Of a stretch of DNA of 37,662 nucleotides, positions 25,422-33,229 are shown piece by piece. The stretch spans positions 1 through 37,662 of the forward strand of contig SVRE01000015.1 of the NCBI GenBank assembly GCA_015065005.1. Reading direction: 5' to 3'. Within the stretch, counting starts at the first letter, position 1, and every line of letters starts with the position of its first letter. The notes below the pieces were generated by a model. It was not told the DNA's origin. It was given only the letters and a program-made list of their open reading frames with translations, and made no database searches. The DNA comes from Oscillospiraceae bacterium (GTDB lineage: Bacteria > Bacillota > Clostridia > Oscillospirales > CAG-272). A program made the translations under genes and the position numbers.

Positions 25422-27383
25422 ATGAATAAACCAGAAAAAATCAGAATTACGCCTGATATGCTTATTAACGATTTCGGCGTAGAAAGAATCGAAAACTATT
25501 TTTGCGAATTTGACAACGATGGCGACCCGTTGTACGGTGAAATCGGCGCAGAGCCACAAATTCACCAAAGACACGACCACTGGTGGATTGGTGAGAGCGA
25601 CCTTTGCTTTACAGTTGATTTGGGTGCAATTTATCAAATTACGAATATGTACTTTTTCAACAACTATGATGCCCACAAGCCGGAAAAGGACCAGCACGAT
25701 TACGGCACACGTTATGTAAATGTTAAAATGGGTACTCCTTTTAAATGGGAATATGATGAAAAATTCGCTCCTGAGGTTAGAAAATGGACCGGCTTTGAAA
25801 CAAAGCACGAAACACAGTTTATTAACTTTTCCTTTAACAACAACCAAGCGCCTTCCGAAATTATCATTTACGGCTACAAGGTAAAGGACGTTGAAAAAGC
25901 GGTTCCCGAAAGAGCGCCACAGGTATTCAAGAAGCTTGATAAGTTTGTTGGTATGAATGCATTTGTTAACGATGCTGACGATATTTCCCGTGCTGTTTCT
26001 TACATCCGTGAATATCACCCTTGGCTTTGGACAACTGTTCCAAACGGAGAAAACACTTCTATTGCTCCTGCTCTTAGCCTTAACAAGATGTGGGACTTCG
26101 ACGAGTACTACACAAGAATGCACAAATTTGGCATAAACGTTTGTCCTACAATCTCCACACACAGTAAGAGAACTCCTAAGGACATATCTCCCAACTCCTG
26201 GGCTCCCGAAAACTTCTTGAGCTATGCTTGTATGCTTTTCCAATTTGTTGCAAGATACGGTTCAAATAAGAATATCGACCCCTCACTTATTAAGGTAGAT
26301 GAGGATCAGGAGGTAAAGATAGCCCTTGGTGTGCTTGATGCTGTTGAACCGCTTAACGAGCCTGACGGCACTTGGCTTGGACGTGAGCAATACTTCAGCC
26401 CATTTGAAATGGCATCATTTTTGAGCATGTGCTATGACGGACACGAGGGTATGTACAAAAACTGCGGTGTTAAGCAGGCTGACCCTAACTTCTTAATGTC
26501 TATGTCAGGCGGTGCAGGTCTTTCCTACGACAGACTTAAGGCTGTGGAATTCTGGTGCAAGTACAACAGAAAAGACGGCAAGCTTCCATTCGATGTAATC
26601 AATGCGCACTGCTATTGCGGTAAAAAGCTTGATGAAAAGGGCGTTGCCGAGCTTGTTGACGTTAACATTATCGACCGTGGTGACCAAACAGGTAATATTT
26701 TTGTCGGTGTCAGCCCTGAGGAAGGCGATATTGTCGGCAGATTTGACAAAATCAGAGAGTGGAGAGACAGATATTATCCAAATATGCAAATTTGGCTCAC
26801 CGAGTTTGGTTGGGACACTAACCAATCATATAAAACCTCTACCTCCTCCCACGCATATGCAGAGTACACAGGCAGACAGGTACAGGCTATGTGGCTTGTA
26901 CGTGAATATTTGCTCTTGTCCTCAATCGGTGTTGACCGTGCAGCTATGTATATGTCACGTGACTGCGGTCCTGAGGAAACAGCGGTTGGCAAGTACGGCT
27001 CAAGCGGTCTTGTAAGGTTCCCGATTGAGATTACTGCAAACAACGTAATTCAAGGTAACAAGAAGGATTCCTTCTACTACATTTATACCCTTAAGGAAAC
27101 ACTTAAGGATTGCACCTTTGCAGGTGAGATTGAATCCACCAACGCAAACGTTAAGATTTTCAAGTATGTAAACGAAGAGGGTAAGGCAAAATATGCTATC
27201 TGGTGCGTAACCGCTGACGGTACAAAGGTACCGGGCTATATCCTTCCTGTTGAACAAGGCGAATACAAGCTTGTTGAATTTGGATTTGAAAGATATAACG
27301 GTAAGCAATCCGACATTGAATGTAAGAACGGTAAGGTTATTGTTAACGTATCTGAATGTCCTGTTTTCATTGTTGAAAAATAA
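25422..27383 (+). CDS. Cytoplasmic paralogue of the clan GH-A-like glycosidase
   Basis: A 653-residue protein with no signal peptide or lipobox: it starts MNKPEKIRITPDML directly in the discoidin-like domain (FTVDLGAIYQITNMYFFNN ... INFSFNNNQAPSEIIIYG). It aligns with the preceding protein along its whole length, sharing WLTEFGWDTNQSYKT-type, QAMWLVREY and SIGVDRAAMYM blocks. The predicted catalytic pair is Glu313 (EPLNEPDG) and Glu461 (LTEFGWD), so both are retained and the gene looks active. AAAGGAG (25406-25412) precedes the ATG; the 24-bp gap implies one transcript with its paralogue. A strong terminator follows. The split into an exported and an internal copy is the notable point. Loss of a signal peptide through a misplaced start is unlikely because the upstream frame is interrupted and the ribosome binding site is well placed. 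Confidence 0.78.
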   Translation: MNKPEKIRITPDMLINDFGVERIENYFCEFDNDGDPLYGEIGAEPQIHQRHDHWWIGESDLCFTVDLGAIYQITNMYFFNNYDAHKPEKDQHDYGTRYVNVKMGTPFKWEYDEKFAPEVRKWTGFETKHETQFINFSFNNNQAPSEIIIYGYKVKDVEKAVPERAPQVFKKLDKFVGMNAFVNDADDISRAVSYIREYHPWLWTTVPNGENTSIAPALSLNKMWDFDEYYTRMHKFGINVCPTISTHSKRTPKDISPNSWAPENFLSYACMLFQFVARYGSNKNIDPSLIKVDEDQEVKIALGVLDAVEPLNEPDGTWLGREQYFSPFEMASFLSMCYDGHEGMYKNCGVKQADPNFLMSMSGGAGLSYDRLKAVEFWCKYNRKDGKLPFDVINAHCYCGKKLDEKGVAELVDVNIIDRGDQTGNIFVGVSPEEGDIVGRFDKIREWRDRYYPNMQIWLTEFGWDTNQSYKTSTSSHAYAEYTGRQVQAMWLVREYLLLSSIGVDRAAMYMSRDCGPEETAVGKYGSSGLVRFPIEITANNVIQGNKKDSFYYIYTLKETLKDCTFAGEIESTNANVKIFKYVNEEGKAKYAIWCVTADGTKVPGYILPVEQGEYKLVEFGFERYNGKQSDIECKNGKVIVNVSECPVFIVEK

Positions 27384-27395
27384 AGCTTAACATAA

Positions 27396-27432
27396 AAGCG
27401 ACCTGCTTTTCAAAGCAGGTCGCTTGTTTTTT
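27396..27432. terminator. Rho-independent terminator after the glycosidase pair
   Basis: A 14-bp perfect stem (27396-27409 with 27412-27425) followed by GTTTTTTATT on the plus strand. A shorter TTTT on the minus strand could also end the small peptide gene that stops at 27434. Confidence 0.9.
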
Positions 27433-27433
27433 A

Positions 27434-27607
27434 TTAAAGTAAGTTTCCGATATCAACAACAATCTGTGTTGTTGGAGCCTTGATGTCATTACCGTTTTCG
27501 TCCTTACCGATTACCTTTTCGGTATGAACAATATCAAATGGAGATTCGCAAATGATATCACTTGTTTCTACCATTTCATTATTATAAATTGGGCTTGTGT
27601 ACTTCAT
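27434..27607 (-). CDS. 57-residue peptide translationally coupled to the BspA-like gene
   Basis: A small frame beginning MKYTSPIYNNEM and ending VVDIGNLL. Its ATG shares a base with the TAA of the upstream BspA-like gene (TAATG), and the GGAGG that would serve it lies inside the last codons of that gene, about 9-10 nt upstream. Composition is acidic with one Cys (residue 20), no signal peptide and no membrane span. The layout Lys-Tyr-x-x-Pro near the start with an acidic DII stretch near residue 17 recalls, from memory, short uncharacterised peptides that often accompany surface-protein genes in gut Clostridia. I do not know its function; a modified-peptide precursor, a chaperone-like tag or a regulatory peptide are all possible. 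Confidence that it is translated rests on the coupling and the ribosome binding site. Confidence 0.68.
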   Translation of the reverse strand: MKYTSPIYNNEMVETSDIICESPFDIVHTEKVIGKDENGNDIKAPTTQIVVDIGNLL

Positions 27608-29370
27608 TATACATTTCCTCCTTGTTCAGCTTTTTTTATTGCAACTACATCACTGTAGCTTTCGCCTGTTAATTCTTCTACTGTTTCACCGTTGTTTAAG
27701 TAGAACATCTTTCCGTTTTCGATTACATATGCGCAGAATACAATCTTTGTTTCAAGGTCGGATTTATCAATACCTAAAATCTTGATTTCAAAGTAGTTGT
27801 TCTTGCCACTTGTAAAGTCCATACTGATGCTATCATCAAGACTTGGGGAGATAGCTTTCAATTCTGCTCCTTCTTCCGGAACATTTGCCATTGCAATTAC
27901 GCCAAAGGTGAGGGTTGTCCCCTTCGCCTCTTCGTACTTTGCAAGGTTTGCTTTATTCACACCGAAGAACTGTGCCATTGAGTATGTACCGCCAAGCGCA
28001 GATTCAGTATAGCTGAAGCCTAAGTAGTTGAAAATGGCACCGATTGTCTTTGATGAGTCAATGCCTGTATATGTACAATTCTTACAAGTGCTACCGAATG
28101 TAATATCATTCATATATCCGTTAAACTGCATTGTTGCGCTTTCAGACATTTGGTGACCGCCGTAGAAGGCTTCACAGGTGTCATAGCCGCAAACTATATA
28201 TCTGCCATTTGCATAATTATCCGGATTTGCCAAATAATCTGCATATGTAATAACGGTTGCGTTAAGAAAGGCACCATTATTACTGCTTGCACTTTTTTGA
28301 GTTAAGAAGTTTTCTTTTGCTTTTGCAAAATCTTTAACTGTTCCACAATAGAATATTTTACAGTCTGCAGCTAAGCCGTGGAACGCATAGGAAACCTGAT
28401 AACCAAGGCTTGTATCCGGTGCTGTTTGATAAAATGTCTTTGGAATATAAATTTCCTTAACCTTTCCGGTTGTGTATGTAAATGAGTTGTCTCCTGTATT
28501 GTTAAAATACTCAAATGAAGCACCCATTCTAATTACTTCAAGAGATGTACACCAAGCGAATGCATGATTCTTAATTGTTTTAACAGAATTAGGAATGGTA
28601 ATTTCTTTCAAGGAAGTGCAACTTGAAAATACACTTCCTGGAAGTGCTGTTATTGAGTTTGGCAAAACAACTGTTTCAAGGGCAGTACAAGAAGTAAAGC
28701 ACGCATCGCCAAATGTTTCTACTACACTATTATCATAGAAATAAAGGCTTTTCAAGCTTGTGCAGTGTGAAAATGTTGATGCTTTTCCATTTGCACCATC
28801 ATTACCTGAGCCGGGTGTGGTTTTAACCTTTGGTGGATAATAGAACTCTGTAAGACCCGTTGCATAATAAAAGCAATACTGTCCCATTGTTTCCCAATTT
28901 GAATTTCTTGTTACATCAACAATTTTTAATTTTGATGTGCAACGGAATTGGTTAGTAGCGGTTGTTGTAAGAGTATCAGGAAGATAAATGTATTCAACTG
29001 TATTGTTGTATGAATGATATCCTCCTCCGTAATTACCATAATAGTAAGATGGAACCTGCTTAACTACAAGATCCTCTACCTCTTGTCCTTGGAAGTTAGC
29101 AACTACAACACTCATAGCATTTATGCCATTGTATGTTGCAACTCCACTACCATTTACGGTAATTACATTGATTGTCCTTGAGCTAACAAGTTCGTTTGCT
29201 TCGTTCAAATAATAGGTTAGCGCATAACCGTTCTCATCATACAAAGCAACCTCTGTGCCGTTATCTAATGTAACTTTTCTTGTTACATCGTGTGCTGCAC
29301 TTACAGAAACAGCAAAAACGCAAATAAGCATTGACATAACAGCAAGCATTAAAAAGATTTTCTTTTTCAT
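27607..29370 (-). CDS. Secreted BspA-like leucine-rich-repeat protein
   Basis: A 587-residue exported protein with a type I signal peptide (about residues 1-25, ending SVSAA). After a ~100-residue N-terminal domain comes a run of LRR_5/BspA-like repeats to about residue 360, with repeated marks such as FxxCTSLKEITIPNSV and FAWCTSLEVIRMG. From about 425 a different, non-repeat C-terminal domain begins with a CKNC motif and continues as a beta-rich module that recurs at the end of the other BspA-like protein at 35099. No membrane anchor or sorting signal is visible, so retention would depend on the C-terminal module. BspA-like proteins of oral and gut bacteria bind host matrix or glycans; the ligand here is unknown. 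GGAGG lies about 8 nt before the ATG, and a strong promoter lies at 29403-29431. Its stop overlaps the start of the 57-residue gene. Confidence 0.88.
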   Translation of the reverse strand: MKKKIFLMLAVMSMLICVFAVSVSAAHDVTRKVTLDNGTEVALYDENGYALTYYLNEANELVSSRTINVITVNGSGVATYNGINAMSVVVANFQGQEVEDLVVKQVPSYYYGNYGGGYHSYNNTVEYIYLPDTLTTTATNQFRCTSKLKIVDVTRNSNWETMGQYCFYYATGLTEFYYPPKVKTTPGSGNDGANGKASTFSHCTSLKSLYFYDNSVVETFGDACFTSCTALETVVLPNSITALPGSVFSSCTSLKEITIPNSVKTIKNHAFAWCTSLEVIRMGASFEYFNNTGDNSFTYTTGKVKEIYIPKTFYQTAPDTSLGYQVSYAFHGLAADCKIFYCGTVKDFAKAKENFLTQKSASSNNGAFLNATVITYADYLANPDNYANGRYIVCGYDTCEAFYGGHQMSESATMQFNGYMNDITFGSTCKNCTYTGIDSSKTIGAIFNYLGFSYTESALGGTYSMAQFFGVNKANLAKYEEAKGTTLTFGVIAMANVPEEGAELKAISPSLDDSISMDFTSGKNNYFEIKILGIDKSDLETKIVFCAYVIENGKMFYLNNGETVEELTGESYSDVVAIKKAEQGGNV

Positions 29371-29402
29371 ATTATTCCTCCTTTTTATTTTATTATAGAT
29401 AG

Positions 29403-29431
29403 ATTATAACACAAAAGAAATCGCTTTTCAA
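29403..29431 (-). promoter_or_regulatory. Sigma-A-like promoter of the BspA-like gene and coupled peptide
   Basis: Minus strand TTGAAA (29426-29431), 17-bp spacer, consensus TATAAT (29403-29408) with TG one base before it, 32 bp before the start codon. Confidence 0.8.
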
Positions 29432-29524
29432 TTAGGATTTTTTCATTTTTTTAATTTTGTCAACATGCACAAATTGGTAATTTCAGTTATTGAGCCTATA
29501 AATTTGAGTTGTGTAGTTTACACA

Positions 29525-29552
29525 AAAAGAGGCGAATCTCTTCGCCCCTTTT
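29525..29552 (-). terminator. Rho-independent terminator after the S1-domain gene
   Basis: A 12-bp stem with one G-U wobble on the minus-strand RNA (arms 29525-29536 and 29541-29552, loop of 4), with TTTTT on the minus strand, 44 bp after the stop at 29596. Confidence 0.8.
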
Positions 29553-29595
29553 AAATTGCACCGATTTTCCTTTAAGTGATAAATCCGCAAGGCTG

Positions 29596-30531
29596 TCAAA
29601 AAACTGTTTCGATCACCTTTTCACAGCCAAGCGGTGAATAACGCCAATAATCTATGTGGGTTGTTTCTATGTCCTTTAAATGGTTAGAGGTTTGCCCCGC
29701 CTCTGCCTTATTTTCGTACGTGTCAATTATCACCAGCTTGATTTTCATTTTTTCAGGCATTATGCTTTTGATGTAAACCGCACAGGCATCTCCCACGTTG
29801 ACGTCATCCTTCAGCTCTGCCAAGCCTGCAAGATTAGGCGCAAGCTCTACAAATATGCCGTAGCTCTCCACGCTGCGCACAATGCCGGATACGGTTTGCC
29901 CTACGCAAAAATCCTGTGCGTTTTCTTCCCAAGTGCCGAAAAGCTCCTTTGTTGACAAAAAGAGCCGACCTGTGTCGTAATCTACTGATTTTACCACTGC
30001 TTTTATTTCCTGTCTCAAGGTGAATCTATCCTTTGGGCTGGAAATTCTCGACACTGAAACCGAGTCAATAGACATAAGGGCGGAAATACCGCATCCCACA
30101 TCCAAAAACGCCCCAAAGCTTTCAAAGTGAGTTATTTTGGCAGGGATAATATCCCCGGGGATCAAATCCATTAAGTAATTTTCCATACATTCCCTTTGGG
30201 CTTCCTTGCGGGAAAGAATTGCCCTGGGCTTCCCCTGTTTATCCTTTTCAATTTGCAAGACCTTAAAGGCAACTGCCTTGCCCACTCTTGTTATTATGGC
30301 AATATCCTTTACCGGTACTCCGTACACGCTTTCTTCCTTTGGGATAACCCCGTCTATGCCGTACAGGTCAACGTGCATCTCCAGGGTGTCACTATCGCAC
30401 ATTTTAACCACTCCCTCCAGGATTTTGCCCTCCTGCCTTGCCCTTTCCAGTCCTTTTAGCGAGGAAACATATTCTCTGTTTTCACTCTTTCCTATTAACG
30501 CTCCCTCGCAAAGATATTTATTTGTTGACAT
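29596..30531 (-). CDS. S1-domain RNA-binding protein (ribosomal protein S1-like)
   Basis: A 311-residue cytoplasmic protein with three S1/OB-fold domains: about residues 35-109 (GKILEGVVKM ... AILSRKE), 125-196 (GDIIPAKITHFESFGAFLDV ... GRLFLSTKEL) and 209-270 (GQTVSGIVRSVESYGIFVEL). The second and third have the typical G-x-V-x(3-7)-S-x-G-[AI]-F-V pattern; the first is divergent. The C-terminal tail (THIDYWRYSP ... CEKVIETVF) is not an S1 repeat. Bacterial S1-like proteins bind single-stranded mRNA and often assist initiation or stability, but this is shorter than the main ribosomal S1 of proteobacteria, and Firmicutes forms are often not stably ribosome-bound. GGGAGG lies inside the end of the preceding ATPase gene, with which this frame overlaps by 37 bp, so translation is probably coupled. 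Confidence 0.87.
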   Translation of the reverse strand: MSTNKYLCEGALIGKSENREYVSSLKGLERARQEGKILEGVVKMCDSDTLEMHVDLYGIDGVIPKEESVYGVPVKDIAIITRVGKAVAFKVLQIEKDKQGKPRAILSRKEAQRECMENYLMDLIPGDIIPAKITHFESFGAFLDVGCGISALMSIDSVSVSRISSPKDRFTLRQEIKAVVKSVDYDTGRLFLSTKELFGTWEENAQDFCVGQTVSGIVRSVESYGIFVELAPNLAGLAELKDDVNVGDACAVYIKSIMPEKMKIKLVIIDTYENKAEAGQTSNHLKDIETTHIDYWRYSPLGCEKVIETVF

Positions 30532-33125
30532 TTCTTTTTCCTCCCAATCAGCTTAGATGTTAGCTTTCTTACAAAATCAAAAATAATTACGGTAAAGGAT
30601 ATTATAATCACTTTTACCAAATCCCCTATGGCAAGGGGCACGCTCCTGAAAGTATCACCGCCAAAATATATAAACGCCATTTGCATAACCGAAATTGATA
30701 GCATTATTGCCAAAAAGGCTTTGTTCTTACTTATGCTTGCAAAAATATTGAGCCTTGTTGTTCTTGCGGTAAAGCAAGTGAAAATTCCTGTAAAAATGAA
30801 CATTGCAAAAAAGGCACTTAATATGTATTTTTCATCTCCGCGGGTTAAAATCATGGACAACGTGTCGCTTTTTAAAAACCAAATGCACAAAACAAGCACA
30901 TATGCACCTGTTGAAATTATTTGCTTCAGCATATCTCTTGAAATGATTTTTTCACCGCTTGATTTTGGGGGCCTATACATATATTCCTGAAGATTTGGCT
31001 CCTTTGCAAAGGCGAGAGCCCCTAAGGTGTCCATTATTATGTTTACCCATAGCATTTGGGTGACGGTAACGGGATTGTCAACACCGATAAATGGGCCAAG
31101 CAAGGAAATCCCCACTGCACCCAGGTTCATAATCAGCTGAAAAACTATAAATTTTCTGATTGACTCAAAAATAGTTCTTCCGTACAAAATTGCCTTTACA
31201 ATTGAGGCAAAGTTATTGTCGGAAATGACGATGTCACACGCCTCTTTGGCAACCTCAGTCCCCGACCCCATTCCAAAACCGACATCTGCGCCTTTAAGGG
31301 ATGGAGCGTCATTAATTCCGTCCCCTGTCATGCCGACCACGTAGCCGCCCGACTGCGCTATGCGAACAAGTCTGCTTTTGTCCGAGGGCAAAGCGCGGGC
31401 TATAACCGCAATCCTTGGCAATAGCTCTCTTATTTCATCATCTGTCATTTTTTCAAGCATTACGCCTGTTAAAACAAGGCTTCTTTCCGAGCCCTTGACA
31501 ATTATTCCGCATTCCTTGGCTATTGCCTCCGCAGTTGATGGGTTATCGCCTGTAATCATTACAACGCCAACACCTGCACCCTGTACCTGTCTTATGGCAT
31601 TTGGCACCTCTTTCCTTATTCTATCCCTTATGGCAATAAGCGATACAAAAATCAGACTGTCAAGCTGAGAATTTTCCTTTTTATATGCTAACGCAACAAC
31701 CCTGTATGAGCCGCTTGCCAATTCCTTGAGCCTTGACATAAGACGGGCGCGCACATCAGGGGACATTTTTTTAGCCTCTCCGCTTTCATCAAGATAAGCG
31801 GTGGAGGAACCAATGATTTTCTCCGGTGCCCCCTTAAAAAGAGATATCTCCTCGCCTTCAAATGTTACCCTTACACAGCTATACTTTTTTGTGCTGTCAA
31901 AGGGAATTTTTGAAATTACTTTTGCGTTTTGTGTGCTTTTTGCAAAGTATTCCTTAATGCAGCGGTCTGTTGCATCGGAGCCTATTGCTTTTTTACCGTT
32001 CAGAACTGCAAAGTTGCAAAAATTCGCACACAGGGTTACGTATTTTTCAAAATTCGGTGCTTTTTTCAATGATGTTTCATTACCAAATATTTTGCCCTGT
32101 GCGGTATGTATTTCCTTGACGCGGAGCTTCCCCTCCGTCAAGGTACCTGTTTTGTCCGTAAACAGTAGATTAACATTACCCGAGGTTTCAATGCCTACCA
32201 TTTTTTTAACAAGCACGTTATCCCGCATCATTTTTTTCATATTTGAGGATAGAACCACCGTTATCATCATAGGGAGTCCCTCCGGCACTGCCACAACTAC
32301 AATTGACACAGCAAGAGTAAGTGCGCTTAGCAGCTTAGATAACAAAAGTCTTGTATCCTTTAGCATTGAAAGGGTATTTTCCCACACAAAGCCCGCATCT
32401 ATAACAAAGGCATTAAATAAATACGCAAACGCAATTAAGATAGCGGCTATATAACCGAGCTTACTTATGGTTTTTGCAAGCTCGCTTAAGCGCTTTTTCA
32501 GTGGGCTTGGGCGCGTTTGCTCCATCAGCTCCTTTGCTACTTTACCGTAATAGGTGCTTTCGCCTACGCTTTCAACCCTCATTTGACATTCTCCGCCTAA
32601 GGCAAGGCTACCCTTTAATATTTTATCTCCTGCTTTTTTGGTAACCTCTCGGCTCTCTCCTGTCAAGGCGCTTTCATCAAGGGTAATTTCCCCTTGTGTA
32701 ATTACTCCGTCAGCGGTTATGGAAGAGCCCGCAGTTACTGTGCAAATATCCCCGACTACTACCTCTTCCTCGCAAATTTCGCACACGTCCCCGTCTCTTT
32801 TTACAATTACTGTGTTGCCCTTGCTATGATTTTTCAGCTTTTCAAATGTGTTTTCACTGCTGTATTCGGATACGGTTGAAACCAGGGTTGCTATTACAAT
32901 AGAGGACAAAATTCCTCCGCTTTCAAACCAATTTATATTTGGAAACATAAATATTATGTTAATAAAAAGCGCACCAATTAAAACCTTGATTATTGGGTCA
33001 CCAAGATTTGATAAGAAGCACTTGAAAAAGCTTTTCCTTTTATATTCCGTAAGCCTGTTTTCGCCGTACATTTCCCGTGACTTCAGCACTTGCTCATAGC
33101 TTAGTCCCTTTTCTGTTTCCTGCAA
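30495..33125 (-). CDS. P-type Ca2+-transporting ATPase (PMCA-like, P2 class)
   Basis: An 876-residue ATP-driven calcium exporter of normal family length. The phosphorylation motif DKTGTLTEG places the aspartyl-phosphate at Asp324. TGES lies in the actuator domain (LDESALTGES), PEGLP in membrane segment 4 (the P2-type Ca2+ signature), KGAPE in the nucleotide domain, and TGDNPSTAEA plus MTGDGINDAPSLKGADVG complete the P domain. QMLWVNIIMDTLGALAFAKEP in membrane segment 6 is typical of PMCA/PMR1-like calcium pumps. About ten membrane segments can be seen. The start is a TTG at 33125, supported by AGGGGAG 7 nt upstream and no suitable ATG nearby. The 3' end overlaps the S1-domain gene by 37 bp. 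I see only weak promoter candidates in the 104 bp upstream. Role: keeping cytoplasmic Ca2+ low at the plasma membrane. Confidence 0.92.
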   Translation of the reverse strand: MQETEKGLSYEQVLKSREMYGENRLTEYKRKSFFKCFLSNLGDPIIKVLIGALFINIIFMFPNINWFESGGILSSIVIATLVSTVSEYSSENTFEKLKNHSKGNTVIVKRDGDVCEICEEEVVVGDICTVTAGSSITADGVITQGEITLDESALTGESREVTKKAGDKILKGSLALGGECQMRVESVGESTYYGKVAKELMEQTRPSPLKKRLSELAKTISKLGYIAAILIAFAYLFNAFVIDAGFVWENTLSMLKDTRLLLSKLLSALTLAVSIVVVAVPEGLPMMITVVLSSNMKKMMRDNVLVKKMVGIETSGNVNLLFTDKTGTLTEGKLRVKEIHTAQGKIFGNETSLKKAPNFEKYVTLCANFCNFAVLNGKKAIGSDATDRCIKEYFAKSTQNAKVISKIPFDSTKKYSCVRVTFEGEEISLFKGAPEKIIGSSTAYLDESGEAKKMSPDVRARLMSRLKELASGSYRVVALAYKKENSQLDSLIFVSLIAIRDRIRKEVPNAIRQVQGAGVGVVMITGDNPSTAEAIAKECGIIVKGSERSLVLTGVMLEKMTDDEIRELLPRIAVIARALPSDKSRLVRIAQSGGYVVGMTGDGINDAPSLKGADVGFGMGSGTEVAKEACDIVISDNNFASIVKAILYGRTIFESIRKFIVFQLIMNLGAVGISLLGPFIGVDNPVTVTQMLWVNIIMDTLGALAFAKEPNLQEYMYRPPKSSGEKIISRDMLKQIISTGAYVLVLCIWFLKSDTLSMILTRGDEKYILSAFFAMFIFTGIFTCFTARTTRLNIFASISKNKAFLAIMLSISVMQMAFIYFGGDTFRSVPLAIGDLVKVIIISFTVIIFDFVRKLTSKLIGRKKKCQQINIFARER

Positions 33126-33186
33126 GCTATCACTCCCCTTTTTTTATATATCTATTCTGTTTTTTTAAAAATATGATAGATAAAAG

Positions 33187-33213
33187 AAAAAGGAGGGTGT
33201 CACCCTCCTTTTT
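33187..33213 (-). terminator. Rho-independent terminator after the GH35 gene
   Basis: Nearly perfect 13-nt palindromic arms (33187-33199 and 33201-33213, effective loop TGTCA or its complement) with a T-run on the minus strand, 17 bp after the stop at 33230 and upstream of the ATPase gene. Confidence 0.88.
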
Positions 33214-33229
33214 GGTATGATATTAATTT

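Noticed and set aside
25404..26243. 279-codon minus-strand frame opposite the second glycosidase
   Set aside because: It lies wholly antisense to a well-supported gene, has no ribosome binding site, and its Val/Cys/Ile-rich composition is what the complement of a coding frame gives.
29596..30531. Calling the S1-domain protein the main ribosomal protein S1 (rpsA) or an HDR-type IspH fusion
   Set aside because: Only three S1 domains with a divergent first copy, no IspH part, and no cmk or ispH neighbours.
31801..32454. 217-codon plus-strand frame opposite the Ca2+-ATPase
   Set aside because: It is antisense to conserved ATPase motifs and shows no start signal; a shadow of the real gene.
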